Assembly: GCF_018205975.1 (NCBI RefSeq)
Contig: NZ_CP073577.1
Span: forward strand, 2,852,001-2,916,000
From: Erythrobacter sp. JK5
GTDB lineage: Bacteria; Pseudomonadota; Alphaproteobacteria; Sphingomonadales; Sphingomonadaceae
DNA length: 64,000 nt
Direction of reading: 5' to 3'
A program made the position numbers and the translations under genes. Shown one piece after another: positions 28,201 through 37,103 of the stretch (its first letter is position 1; each line of letters starts with the position of its first letter). Under the pieces are notes generated by a model. That model did not search any database and was not told the DNA's origin. It worked only from the letters and a program-made list of their open reading frames with translations.

Positions 28201-29091
28201 ATGACGAGCGTTAACAAAAATTTAACCAGCGATTTCAAGCGCGTTCTTGCCAGCGCGGCGACCGGGCTGGCGCTTGCGGTGGCGGCCGCCCCGGTCTTGG
28301 GACAGGCCCCGCAGGCGAGTGGCGCGAGCGCCGCCGAAGCCGCGACCTACGCCGACCTTGCGACGCTTTCGGAGCGCAGCGAGCTTGTTATCCGGGCGCA
28401 GATTCGCCGCCAGAGCCGGGTCAAGGACGAGCGTTCGCCCGGTCTCGCGCCGGGATTCGCGCGGCTCTATATCGAGGCGGACACGCTGGCGCTGATCGCC
28501 GGCAGCCGCAGCGTCGGCGAATCGCTCGCCTACCTGGTCGACGTCCCGCTCGATGCGAAGGGCAAGGTGCCCAAGCTCAAGAAGCGCGAGGTGCTGCTGT
28601 TCGCCAACGTGGTGCCGGGGCGACCGGGATCGATCCAGCTTGCGGCGAAGGCCGCGCAATTCGACTACGCGCCCGAACTCGAAGCCCGGCTGCGCCCGAT
28701 CCTGCGCGAACTGGTCGCTGCCGATCGGCCCCCGACGATCACCGGGATCGCCGATGCGCTCGCCGTGCAGGGCACGCTGACGGGGGAATCGGAGACGCAG
28801 GTGTTTCTCGCCAGCGACAGCGGCGCGCCGGTCTCGCTCAGCGTGATCCGCCGTCCGGGACAGCGCCCGGCCTGGGGCGTGTCGTGGGGCGAAATCATCG
28901 ATTCGTCGGCGCGCCCGCCAGCCCCGCAGACCTTGCGCTGGTACCGGCTCGCCTGCGCGCTCCCCGCGCAGCTGCCCAGCAGCGCCAATCTCGCGCGCGA
29001 CCCCGCCGCACGGCGTCTCGCGGCGCAGGATTACGCGTTCGTGATGGAGCAGCTGGGGCCGTGCTCGCGGCGCATCACCGAGCCGGCCTGA
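28201..29091 (+). CDS. Secreted protein of unknown function
   Basis: A 296-residue protein that I do not recognise. The N-terminus (KRVLASAATGLALAVAAAPVLGQAP) is a signal peptide with cleavage near LGQ-AP. The mature part opens with a helical segment containing ERSELVIRAQIRRQSRVKDER, followed by mixed alpha/beta sequence with FANVVPGRPGSIQL. Two Cys near the C-terminus (LACALPAQ and LGPCSRR) could form a disulfide. It is transcribed away from tonB and ends 85 nt before hom. Confidence 0.65.
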   Translation: MTSVNKNLTSDFKRVLASAATGLALAVAAAPVLGQAPQASGASAAEAATYADLATLSERSELVIRAQIRRQSRVKDERSPGLAPGFARLYIEADTLALIAGSRSVGESLAYLVDVPLDAKGKVPKLKKREVLLFANVVPGRPGSIQLAAKAAQFDYAPELEARLRPILRELVAADRPPTITGIADALAVQGTLTGESETQVFLASDSGAPVSLSVIRRPGQRPAWGVSWGEIIDSSARPPAPQTLRWYRLACALPAQLPSSANLARDPAARRLAAQDYAFVMEQLGPCSRRITEPA

Positions 29092-29176
29092 TCGCCGACG
29101 CCTCCGCGCGGCGCTTGACCGGCGGGCAATCGCGACTAAGGCCCCGGCTTCGCACCAATCAGCCGGAGCTCTCGAC

Positions 29177-30517
29177 GTGTCAGACCCCGCCACCACTCAC
29201 CGCCTGCGGATCGCGATCGCCGGTCTCGGAACGGTTGGCGCGGGCGTCATCCGCCTGCTCGGCACCAATCACGACCTGATCGCCGCACGCGCCGGACGGC
29301 CGATCGAGGTTGTCGCGGTGAGCGCGCGCGACCGCAACAAGGATCGCGGAATCGATATCGCGCCATATGCCTGGGAAGACGACATGACCGCGCTAGCCGC
29401 GCGCGACGATGTCGATGTCGTGGTCGAACTGGTCGGCGGCGCGGACGGGCCGGCGCTGGCATGTTCGCGCGCCGCGCTGGCGGCGGGCAAGGGACTGGTG
29501 ACCGCCAACAAGGCGATGATCGCGCATCACGGGCTGGCCCTTGCGGAACAGGCCGAATCGGTCGGCGCGCCGCTCAAGTTCGAAGCCGCCGTCGCTGGCG
29601 GCATCCCGGTGGTGAAAGGGCTGCGCGAAGGAACCAGTGCCAACGCGCTGACCCGCATCTACGGTATCCTCAACGGCACCTGCAATTACATCCTGACCGA
29701 AATGGAAGCGACCGGTGCAGACTTCGCCGAGACGCTCGCCGAGGCGCAGAAGCTCGGCTATGCCGAGGCCGACCCGACCTTCGACATCGAAGGGATCGAT
29801 GCCGCGCACAAGCTCGCGATCCTGGCCGCGATCGGGTTTGGCGCGAAGATCGATTTCGACGCGGTGCATACCACCGGTATTGTCCAGGTCCGCGCCGCCG
29901 ATATCGCGCAGGCCGATGCGCTCGGATTCGTCATCCGCCTGATCGCACAGGCCGATGTCGAGCCCAATGGCGACGGGGCGGATCACCTGCTCCAGCGCGT
30001 GCGGCCCTGCCTCGTCGCCAAGGATCATCCGCTCGCACCGGTCGACGGACCGACCAATGCGGTCGTTGCCGAAGGCAATTTCTCGGGCCGCCTGCTGTTC
30101 CAGGGCGCGGGCGCGGGCGACGGCCCCACGGCCAGCGCCGTGGTCGCCGACCTGATCGATATCGCCCGCTCGTTCGGCAAGGGAGGCGAAGTCGGTGCGC
30201 CGTTCTCGATGCCGGTGGCGCAGCTCACCGCGCTGCCGCCTGCTGAGCCGGGGCACCGGATGGAACGCACCTATATTCGCTTCACCGTCAACGATCGCCC
30301 CGGCGTGCTTGCCGAGATCACCGCCGCGATGCGCGATGCGAATGTCTCGATCGAAAGCCTGATCCAGCAGGGCCGCCCGAACGAAGGCGGCGAGGTGCTG
30401 GTGGCGATGGTCACGCATGAGGGGCCGGAAGGCCATGTCCGGCGCGCGCTCGAACTGCTCGAAGGGTCGGACAGCCTGACCGCCGCTCCGCTGGTGCTGC
30501 CGATCCTGCCCAACTGA
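29177..30517 (+). CDS. hom: Homoserine dehydrogenase
   Basis: A 446-residue enzyme that reduces aspartate semialdehyde to homoserine for threonine, methionine and isoleucine synthesis. The NAD(P) Rossmann motif is IAGLGTVGAGVIRLL (~residues 11-25), the substrate region contains KGLVTANKAMIAHHG and GILNGTCNYILTEM, and a C-terminal ACT domain (~355-430, YIRFTVNDRPGVLAEIT) is the expected site of threonine feedback. Start is GTG at 29177, which gives the normal N-terminus. Confidence 0.96.
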   Translation: MSDPATTHRLRIAIAGLGTVGAGVIRLLGTNHDLIAARAGRPIEVVAVSARDRNKDRGIDIAPYAWEDDMTALAARDDVDVVVELVGGADGPALACSRAALAAGKGLVTANKAMIAHHGLALAEQAESVGAPLKFEAAVAGGIPVVKGLREGTSANALTRIYGILNGTCNYILTEMEATGADFAETLAEAQKLGYAEADPTFDIEGIDAAHKLAILAAIGFGAKIDFDAVHTTGIVQVRAADIAQADALGFVIRLIAQADVEPNGDGADHLLQRVRPCLVAKDHPLAPVDGPTNAVVAEGNFSGRLLFQGAGAGDGPTASAVVADLIDIARSFGKGGEVGAPFSMPVAQLTALPPAEPGHRMERTYIRFTVNDRPGVLAEITAAMRDANVSIESLIQQGRPNEGGEVLVAMVTHEGPEGHVRRALELLEGSDSLTAAPLVLPILPN

Positions 30518-30546
30518 GGGCAAGCAACGGGGGAAGCCCGCAGGAT

Positions 30547-31137
30547 TTACTCCGGCGCGATTTCGCCTGACTTGCCCGTCTGGCCCGGCGCCTCGCGACG
30601 CGCCGCCTCTTCCCGATAACTGCGGTCCAGGTCCTTCCCGAGCGGCGGCAATCCGCGTGCGATCCGGTCCGCGTCCGAACCCGGCGGGGCCTCGGGCAGC
30701 GCGCCGATATCGATCAGCAGGGCTGGCGGGCGGACGCGCCCGGGCCTTATCGAGACCGTTATCGCAATGAGCGATCCTTCCCCCGGCAGTTTCAGCCCGC
30801 TGCCATCGACGTTCGGGGTCTTCATCCCCTGCGTTGCGGCGGCATAGCGGCGTTCCCAGTCGGCCTTGTCGAAGGCGCCGTCGCTCGCTTCGCCCAGGTC
30901 GCGACACACCACGATCTCGCCCGCAATCCGCGCCGCGTCGGCCTCGTCATCGCAGCGTTGCTCGAGCACCGGATCGCGGCTTAGCGTCTCGCGCGCCTCT
31001 CCGATGTCCAGCGACAGCGTCCCGCCTTCGGGGATCGGAGGGTCTGGTTCCCCGGTTGTCTCTTGCGCGAAAACCGGGTTCGTAGCGAACCCCATCGGCA
31101 GGATCGCCCACGCAGCGCTTCGCGTAGCGTGCCGCAG
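30547..31137 (-). CDS. Secreted protein of an unrecognised paralogous pair (member 2), start codon unclear
   Basis: The mature protein is ~170 residues and aligns with the product of the gene directly upstream: both have a Cys-acidic stretch, then IAGEIVVCRDLG (here) or ISGDIVVCRRLG, a RYA motif, and near the end PPALLIDIGALPEAP followed by GSDADRIARGLPPLG. Upstream of mature residue Q the frame reads a signal peptide (RSAAWAILPMGFATNPVFAQ), but no ATG, GTG or TTG precedes it; CTG at 31137 behind GGGG is the best candidate and ATG at 31095 would cut the signal. It begins ~18 nt after the paralogue. Function unknown. Confidence 0.6.
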   Translation of the reverse strand: MRHATRSAAWAILPMGFATNPVFAQETTGEPDPPIPEGGTLSLDIGEARETLSRDPVLEQRCDDEADAARIAGEIVVCRDLGEASDGAFDKADWERRYAAATQGMKTPNVDGSGLKLPGEGSLIAITVSIRPGRVRPPALLIDIGALPEAPPGSDADRIARGLPPLGKDLDRSYREEAARREAPGQTGKSGEIAPE

Positions 31138-31154
31138 TAGCGCCCCGTCAATCG

Positions 31155-31799
31155 CTACTCCGGTGGTTGCTCGAACCGCGGCGGCGGCAGGCCGAGCGCC
31201 TCGCGGCGCTTGCGGATTTCGTCTTCGGTCAGGTTCTCGTCCTGCCCCAGCGGCGGGAGTCCGCGCGCGATCCGGTCTGCGTCGGATCCTTCGGGCGCTT
31301 CGGGCAGCGCCTCGACATCGATCAACAGCGCCGGTGGCGGCGGGCAGGGCGGGATCAGGCACTGGCCGGAAATCGTCGCCGGGCCGCGAAAGATGCCGCC
31401 GCCCGCCACATCCGGCGCACGGATGTCGCCCGCGAACGCGGTCTCTTCGGCATAGCGCTTTTGCGCTTCGGTGCGGCTGCCGCTGTAGGAATTCTCGCCG
31501 CTGTCACCCAGTCTGCGGCACACCACGATATCGCCGCTTATCGTCGCCGCGTCCTCGCGGTCCTCGCATTCCTGCGCCTGCGCCTCGTTGACCTCGCCGC
31601 GCGGGACGGTGATGAGGATGTTGATCGGGGGGGACGCGCGAGGCGGCGACGATTCCTCCGCTGCGCCCTCGGCAGCGTCCGCAGAGGCAACCGTGGCGGC
31701 CTCGTCCTGCGCGCGCGCCGGGCTGGAGAGGAGAACCGCTCCGCAAACGCTCAGACACACCGCATAACTGCGAAAGACGGGCGCGGCATTGCTCGACAA
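31155..31799 (-). CDS. Secreted protein of an unrecognised paralogous pair (member 1)
   Basis: A 214-residue protein starting at TTG 31799, with GGAG about 8 nt upstream. The signal peptide is SYAVCLSVCGAVLLSSPARAQ. The mature part has an acidic Ala/Ser-rich linker, then the shared core with ECEDREDAATISGDIVVCRR and RYAEETAF, a short PPCPPPPALLIDVEALPEAP and the C-terminal GSDADRIARGLPPLG. The two Cys in the core are conserved in the paralogue. The family is not one I can name; location is probably periplasmic. Divergent from glpX. Confidence 0.68.
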   Translation of the reverse strand: MSSNAAPVFRSYAVCLSVCGAVLLSSPARAQDEAATVASADAAEGAAEESSPPRASPPINILITVPRGEVNEAQAQECEDREDAATISGDIVVCRRLGDSGENSYSGSRTEAQKRYAEETAFAGDIRAPDVAGGGIFRGPATISGQCLIPPCPPPPALLIDVEALPEAPEGSDADRIARGLPPLGQDENLTEDEIRKRREALGLPPPRFEQPPE

Positions 31800-31860
31800 G
31801 CCCGTCTCCTTCGGCGTAAGCGCGGGGACCCGATGAATGCGAGCGGAGGCTGAATTTCGC

Positions 31861-32870
31861 ATGAATATTCCCGATACTACCGATGTGCTCGCCGCGAAGG
31901 AACCCGCCGGCAACAACGCGCTTGACCGGGTGCTGGTGCTCGAAATGGTGCGGGTGACCGAAGCGGCTGCGGTCGCGGCCTCGCAGCTGATCGGGCGCGG
32001 CGACGAGAAAGCTGCCGATGCCGCCGCGGTCGAGGCGATGCGGCGCGCGTTCGACACGCTGTACATGGACGGGACGGTGGTGATCGGCGAGGGCGAACGC
32101 GACGAGGCCCCGATGCTCTATATCGGCGAGAAGGTCGGCGGAGCTCCGGGGAAGGGGCCCAAGATCGATATCGCGCTCGACCCGCTCGAAGGCACCACCA
32201 TCACGGCGAAGGCCGGGCCGAACGCGCTGGCGGTGCTGGCGGCGGCGGAGCAGGGCTGCCTGCTCAACGCGCCCGACGTCTACATGGACAAGATTGCGGT
32301 CGGCCCCGGCTATCCCGAGGGGATCATCGATCTGGCCAAAACCCCGACCGAAAACGTGACGGCGGTAGCCGGGGCGAAGGGGGTCGCACCGGCCGACATC
32401 ATCGTCTGCGTGCTCGACCGTCCGCGCCATGCCGATCTCATTGCCGAGCTGCGCGCGCTCGGTTGCGGCGTCGTCCTGATCGGCGACGGCGATGTCGCCG
32501 GGGTTATCGCGACGACCGACGAGGACACCACGATCGACATGTATATGGGCCAGGGCGGCGCCCCCGAGGGCGTGCTCGCGGCGGCGGCGCTGACCTGTGT
32601 GGGGGGCAGTTCAACGGGCGGCTGGTGTTCCGCAACGACGACGAGAAAGCGCGCGCGCGCAAGTGGGGGATTGAAGACCTCGATCGTATCTACACCCGTC
32701 AGGATCTGGTGAAGGGCGACTGCATCTTCGCCGCCACGGGCGTGACCTCCGGTTCGCTGCTCGACGGGGTCAAGCGCCTGCGCGGCGGGCGGATGACGAC
32801 CCACAGCGTTGTGATGCGCGCGTCGAGCGGGACGGTGCGCTGGATCAGGGGCGAGCACCGCGCCGGGTAG
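31861..32870 (+). pseudogene. glpX: Fructose-1,6-bisphosphatase class II (GlpX), interrupted by a -1 frameshift
   Basis: Residues 1-247 follow class II FBPase with VVIGEGERDEAPMLY and DPLEGTTITAKAGPNA, the metal- and substrate-binding parts. After TCVG the frame leaves the family sequence and stops at 32712. In the -1 frame the correct continuation (GGQFNGRLVFRNDDEKARARKWGI and onward) runs to 32870. The break is at G32601-32606: six G where seven would restore the frame. Codons are otherwise normal on both sides. It would hydrolyse fructose-1,6-bisphosphate in gluconeogenesis. Either a homopolymer sequencing error, a real mutation, or recoding on the heptamer G_GGG_GGC. Confidence 0.9.
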
Positions 32871-32961
32871 CGCGGTTCTGGAAAAAGCGCGCCCACCCTC
32901 TGTTGCGTTTCCATGACTCTCGGCTAGGCGAGTGCCAGTCCATCCATCGGGGATTCGCATC

Positions 32962-33897
32962 ATGAAAATCATGTCGGGCAATTCGAACCTGCCGCTCGCC
33001 CGCGCGATCGCGGCCTATCTCGAAATCCCGCTTACCGATGCCAGCGTCCGCCGCTTCGCCGACGAGGAAGTGTTCGTCGAGATTCACGAGAATGTCCGCG
33101 GCGAGGACGTGTTCCTCGTCCAGCCGACCAGCTTTCCGGCCAACGACAACTTGATGGAACTGCTGATCTGCATCGATGCGCTGCGGCGAGCTTCGGCGAA
33201 GCGGATCACGGCGGTCGTCCCCTATTTCGGCTATGCCCGGCAGGACCGCAAGCCCGGCCCGCGCACGCCGATCTCGGCCAAGCTGGTTGCCAATCTGGTG
33301 ACGCAGGCCGGGGCCGACCGGGTGCTCGCGGTCGATCTCCACGCCGGGCAGATCCAGGGCTTCTTCGATATTCCGACCGACAATCTCTACGCCGCGCCGG
33401 TGATGGCCGCCGACATTCAGGCGCGCTACGGTGATCAGGACCTGATGGTTGTTTCCCCCGATGTCGGCGGTGTGGTGCGCGCCCGCGCGCTCGCCAAGCG
33501 GCTCGATAACGCGCCGCTGGCGATCGTCGACAAGCGCCGCGACCGGCCGGGCGAGAGCGAAGTGATGAACATCATCGGCGACGTGCAGGGCCGGCACTGC
33601 ATCATGATCGACGATATCGTCGATTCGGGCGGAACGCTGTGCAACGCCGCCGAAGCGCTGCTCGAAAACGGTGCGAAGTCGGTCGCCGCCTATATCACCC
33701 ACGGTGTGCTGTCGGGCGGCGCGGTGGCGCGGATCGACGGGTCGGCGCTCAAGGAGCTGGTCATCACAGATTCGATCCGCCCGACCGAAGCGGCGGACCA
33801 GTCGGAACGCATCCGCATCCTCACCATCGCCCCTTTGGTAGGCGAGGCGATCCGGAGGATTGCGGATGAGAGCTCGGTCTCCAGCCTGTTCGATTGA
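32962..33897 (+). CDS. prs: Ribose-phosphate diphosphokinase (PRPP synthetase)
   Basis: A 311-residue class I PRPP synthetase that makes PRPP from ribose 5-phosphate and ATP, feeding purine, pyrimidine, His, Trp and NAD pathways; several PRPP users (apt, nadV) lie in the same window. Motifs: [45 protein letters not shown] and the PRPP loop [12 protein letters not shown]. The ATG at 32962 follows GGGGATT and gives the usual N-terminus (MKIMSGNSN). Confidence 0.96.
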   Translation: MKIMSGNSNLPLARAIAAYLEIPLTDASVRRFADEEVFVEIHENVRGEDVFLVQPTSFPANDNLMELLICIDALRRASAKRITAVVPYFGYARQDRKPGPRTPISAKLVANLVTQAGADRVLAVDLHAGQIQGFFDIPTDNLYAAPVMAADIQARYGDQDLMVVSPDVGGVVRARALAKRLDNAPLAIVDKRRDRPGESEVMNIIGDVQGRHCIMIDDIVDSGGTLCNAAEALLENGAKSVAAYITHGVLSGGAVARIDGSALKELVITDSIRPTEAADQSERIRILTIAPLVGEAIRRIADESSVSSLFD

Positions 33898-33900
33898 GGG

Positions 33901-34014
33901 ATGGTGACGGTCGCGCAGCGACCGCAAGCGCGACGGCGCGCCCGCAGCGACGCGATCTTTGATCGCATGAGCGAGGAGACCGCGCTCGCGGATGCGAGTG
34001 CGGAAGTCGAATGA
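33901..34014 (+). CDS. Possible 37-residue small ORF between prs and the next gene
   Basis: An ATG 4 nt after the prs stop opens a 37-codon frame whose TGA overlaps the ATG of the following gene as ATGA. The product is very basic at the front (RPQARRRARS) and acidic at the end. The position is what a translationally coupled small gene would show, but the local sequence is repeat-like (GGTCGCGCAGCGACC and GCGATCTTTGATCGC palindromes) and codon bias alone cannot prove coding. Confidence 0.25.
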   Translation: MVTVAQRPQARRRARSDAIFDRMSEETALADASAEVE

Positions 34015-34361
34015 AATTCGACAAAAAAGAAATCCGTGAAATCCTGATCGGAGCGGCGCGCGCTCGCAATCCGCTGACCTATTCGCAGATGCTGGGCCTG
34101 CTAGGGCATCGCTTCACCCGCCCGTTGATGCGGCAGTTGTGCACCGTGCTCGACGCGATCGACGAGGACGGGCGCGTGGCTGGGGAACCGGGGCTGGCGG
34201 TGCTGGTTGTGCGGCAATCGGATGGATTGCCCGGGCAAGGCTGGTTCGTCTCGCGCTCGCACCTGGCGGATGATTTCCCGCTGGAGTGGGAAGGAGCGGA
34301 GGCCAAAGCCTATATCGCTGAGCGCCAACGCGAAGCCTACGCCTACTGGGCCGATCGCTAG
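34011..34361 (+). CDS. Small protein of unknown function downstream of prs
   Basis: A 116-residue soluble protein with no signal or membrane segment. The N-terminal half (FDKKEIREILIGAARARNPLTY then HRFTRPLMRQLCTVLDAIDEDG) is helical and resembles a winged-helix-like fold; the second half contains VVRQSDGLPGQGWFVSRSHL and ends in a Tyr-rich helix. I do not recognise the family with certainty. It lies 113 nt after prs and ends 14 nt before the convergent regulator gene. Confidence 0.65.
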   Translation: MKFDKKEIREILIGAARARNPLTYSQMLGLLGHRFTRPLMRQLCTVLDAIDEDGRVAGEPGLAVLVVRQSDGLPGQGWFVSRSHLADDFPLEWEGAEAKAYIAERQREAYAYWADR

Positions 34362-34374
34362 CGGTCCGGCAATC

Positions 34375-35358
34375 CTAGTCCCGCTTGCGCCACGGCGGCA
34401 GCTCGCCCGGCTGGCTTAGCCCCAGAACTTCGTGCCGGCGCGCCTGCCGGGCTTCGAGCGTCATCGTCATGAACGGCTGCGGGGTCGCCGCGAATTGCCG
34501 CGGAGTCATGCCGAAGAACGCCTGGAACTCGCGGATCATGTGCGACTGGTCGAAGAATCTGAGCGCCGCCTCCTCGGCCTCGTTGTCGTCGGCCACACCG
34601 CGCAAGTGCGCCGCGATATCGAGCGCGCGCGCGCGTCGCAGAACCTGCTTCGCGGTCTGGCCATAGGCACGCTTGATCAGCCGCTCGAAACTCCGCGTCT
34701 CGATGTCGTGTTCGGTAACGAAGTCGCGGATCGACAGATTGGGATCGGCGAACACCGCCTTGTCGAACTCTTCGATGATCGGATGCGGCCGTTCGCCGCC
34801 CGCACGCTCGACCAGCTGGCGCAGCAGCTTTTCAGCAACGGTCAGCCAGCGATCGGGAGGGCCTTCCGTGCCGAGCCATTCGATCATTTGCGCGCTCGTG
34901 CCCCACTCCCGGTGCCCGTAGATATGGTCGTACAGGATGATCCGGTCGAGCGTTTCGGACACTTCCGGCCCGCCCAGCGCGGTCACCGCTCCGGGCTTCA
35001 GCGCAATTCCGATCGTTTCGAAGCTGCCCTTAACCGTTACCGCCATGCGCTTCGTCTGCGCGCCGAAAAACAGCGCCGAAGGGCCGTAGCGCCCGTTGCC
35101 GTCGCGGGTCTGCGCGGTCCAGTCGCCGGAAAACAGCACCCGCAAGATCGGCGTGTCGGCGAGCAGCCCGCAGCTGATCACGTCGTCCGGGCCCATCTCG
35201 ACCTTGGTCGCGTAAACCTGCGCGATCCATGGCGCGAGATCCACTGCAGGCGCGCGGTTGGCCGACAGCGGTTCGCCGGTCGGGGTCTGGCCGAGCATCG
35301 AGCGAATCGAGGGACTTGTGGAGGAGCCACCTTCGCGCCTATCGCTGGTTGCGGTCAT
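34375..35358 (-). CDS. AraC-family transcriptional regulator
   Basis: A 327-residue regulator. The C-terminal ~95 residues hold the AraC DNA-binding domain: [43 protein letters not shown] is the first helix-turn-helix and [22 protein letters not shown] the second, with the usual GMTPRQF ending. The N-terminal domain is of the type that senses small molecules or fatty acids, but its ligand is unknown. The ATG at 35358 is chosen over the one at 35412 because of its position in the divergent promoter region with hisN. Confidence 0.85.
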   Translation of the reverse strand: MTATSDRREGGSSTSPSIRSMLGQTPTGEPLSANRAPAVDLAPWIAQVYATKVEMGPDDVISCGLLADTPILRVLFSGDWTAQTRDGNGRYGPSALFFGAQTKRMAVTVKGSFETIGIALKPGAVTALGGPEVSETLDRIILYDHIYGHREWGTSAQMIEWLGTEGPPDRWLTVAEKLLRQLVERAGGERPHPIIEEFDKAVFADPNLSIRDFVTEHDIETRSFERLIKRAYGQTAKQVLRRARALDIAAHLRGVADDNEAEEAALRFFDQSHMIREFQAFFGMTPRQFAATPQPFMTMTLEARQARRHEVLGLSQPGELPPWRKRD

Positions 35359-35459
35359 TGTTATCGTGCCCCCGAAGGCGACCCCTCGATGCACCGGGCA
35401 ACGAAACATCAATGGGTTATCTGCGATCCCGGCTGATCCTATAGCGCGTCTGGAGCGAA

Positions 35460-36236
35460 ATGAGAAATTCCGATCTGGCTCTCGCCAACCGCCTCGCCGA
35501 TGCTGCGGGAGAAGCCATCCGCCCGCTGTTCCGTGGCGACTGGCAGGCAGAGACCAAGGCGGACCATTCGGCCGTGACCGATGCCGACCGCGCTGCCGAA
35601 GCGGCGATGCGCGCGATCATCGAACAGGTCTGTCCGGACGACGGGATCATCGGCGAGGAATACGGCACCCGAAACGAAGGCGCCGGGCGGCAATGGGTGC
35701 TCGATCCGATCGACGGCACGCAAAGTTTTGTTGCTGGCAGGGCGATGTTCGGCACGTTGATCGCGCTGATGCAGGATGGCTGGCCGGTGCTGGGCGTGAT
35801 CGACCAGCCGATCCAGCGCGAACGCTGGGTCGGGCGTATCGGCGACGGCACCCTGTTCAATGGCAAACCGGTCAAAACCCGATCGTGCCCGGCGATCGAG
35901 GGCATGTCGGTCGCCACCACCAGCCCGCATTGTTTCGACGCGCAGCAATCCGATGCCTATCTCAACATCATTGCCAACGCCTATCCCAAGCGCCCGTGGC
36001 CGGTTTATGGCGGCGATTGCTACAATTACGCGCTGCTGGCCAGCGGGCACCTCGATCTGGTGATCGAGACCGGGCTCAAGGTCTACGATTACGCCGCGCT
36101 GGTCCCGGTGGTCGAAGGGGCGGGCGGAATGATGGCCGACTGGCAGGGCAACCCGCTCGACGCGGGCAGCGACGGAACGGTGCTGGCGCTGGGCGACCCC
36201 GCGCGGCTGGAGGATGTGCTGGAGGCGATGGGGTAG
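35460..36236 (+). CDS. hisN: Histidinol-phosphatase (inositol monophosphatase family)
   Basis: A 258-residue IMPase-fold phosphatase. Metal-binding motifs are [20 protein letters not shown] and, late in the protein, [20 protein letters not shown], the last typical of the HisN group (histidinol-phosphate to histidinol) rather than of generic IMPases. It shares the fold with cysQ in this window but is clearly distinct in sequence. Divergent from the AraC gene with 101 nt between starts. Confidence 0.88.
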   Translation: MRNSDLALANRLADAAGEAIRPLFRGDWQAETKADHSAVTDADRAAEAAMRAIIEQVCPDDGIIGEEYGTRNEGAGRQWVLDPIDGTQSFVAGRAMFGTLIALMQDGWPVLGVIDQPIQRERWVGRIGDGTLFNGKPVKTRSCPAIEGMSVATTSPHCFDAQQSDAYLNIIANAYPKRPWPVYGGDCYNYALLASGHLDLVIETGLKVYDYAALVPVVEGAGGMMADWQGNPLDAGSDGTVLALGDPARLEDVLEAMG

Positions 36237-36397
36237 GTTTCCGCCTTTGCGAGCGCTTCCGAATGGGCGCAAAACGCTTGCCTACGAGCGGTCTCGCCCT
36301 TATGTGCGCGGCCTTCAACGACACGAATCACACGACCTGCCTGGCTGAAAGGGCTGCCAGGGCCGGTTTCTACGTGTCTCTGACCAAGGAGATGAAA

Positions 36398-36601
36398 ATG
36401 CCCAAGCTCAAGACCAAGAGCGGTGTGAAGAAACGCTTCAAGATCACCGCAACGGGCAAGGTCAAGCATGGTGTCGCGGGCAAGCGCCACCGTCTGATCA
36501 GCCACAACGCGAAGTATATCCGCCAGAACCGCGGCACCACCGTCCTGTCGGACGCCGACACCAAGACGGTGAAGAAATGGGCCCCTTACGGGCTCGATTG
36601 A
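36398..36601 (+). CDS. rpmI: 50S ribosomal protein L35
   Basis: A 67-residue, strongly basic protein starting [17 protein letters not shown] and containing [16 protein letters not shown], as in L35. The ATG at 36398 has AAGGAG 9 nt upstream. It forms the usual pair with rplT, whose start is 23 nt downstream. infC, which often precedes this pair, is not in the upstream 161-nt gap, and I saw no leader structure I could assign there. Confidence 0.96.
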   Translation: MPKLKTKSGVKKRFKITATGKVKHGVAGKRHRLISHNAKYIRQNRGTTVLSDADTKTVKKWAPYGLD

Positions 36602-36624
36602 TCGCGATCTAAGGAGAAGCTGAT

Positions 36625-36984
36625 ATGCCTCGCATCAAACGCGGCGTGACCACTCGCGCCAAGCACAAGCGACTGCTGGACCAGGCCAAGGGCTATCGCG
36701 GTCGTCGCAAGAACACCATTCGTATCGCGCGTCAGGCGGTCGAGAAGGCCGGCCAGTACGCCTATCGCGATCGCAAGATCAAGAAGCGCAACTTCCGCGC
36801 GCTGTGGATCCAGCGCATCAACGCGGCAGTGCGCGCCGAAGGTCTCACCTATTCGCAGTTCATGCACGGCGCGAAGCTCGCCGGGATTGAGCTCGACCGC
36901 AAGGTGATGGCCGATCTCGCGATGAACGAAGAAGCCGCCTTCAAGGCGATCATCGCCCAGGCGAAAGACGCGCTTCCCGCCTGA
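36625..36984 (+). CDS. rplT: 50S ribosomal protein L20
   Basis: A 119-residue basic protein beginning [20 protein letters not shown] and containing [21 protein letters not shown] and LWIQRINAA, typical of L20, which binds 23S rRNA early in large-subunit assembly. The start is preceded by AAGGAG. It is followed by a strong terminator at 37011. Confidence 0.97.
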   Translation: MPRIKRGVTTRAKHKRLLDQAKGYRGRRKNTIRIARQAVEKAGQYAYRDRKIKKRNFRALWIQRINAAVRAEGLTYSQFMHGAKLAGIELDRKVMADLAMNEEAAFKAIIAQAKDALPA

Positions 36985-37010
36985 CCGGGCGCGCGGACGC
37001 TACGGAAACG

Positions 37011-37047
37011 GGGGCGTCGGTCGTTGTGACCGGCGCCCCTTTCGCTT
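37011..37047 (+). terminator. Rho-independent terminator after rpmI-rplT
   Basis: A 12-bp stem (37011-37022 with 37028-37039, one G-U pair), loop GTTGT, followed by TTTCGCTT. It separates the ribosomal protein genes from the AraC-type pair. Confidence 0.75.
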
Positions 37048-37103
37048 GTAGGATTGCGCCAAATGGCTTGTAAAAATGCGCCACATCGCGCACACCAGTC
37101 GCG

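Noticed and set aside
36237..36397. infC or an L20-binding leader upstream of rpmI
   Set aside because: No IF3 coding sequence and no convincing structure were found in the 161-nt gap.
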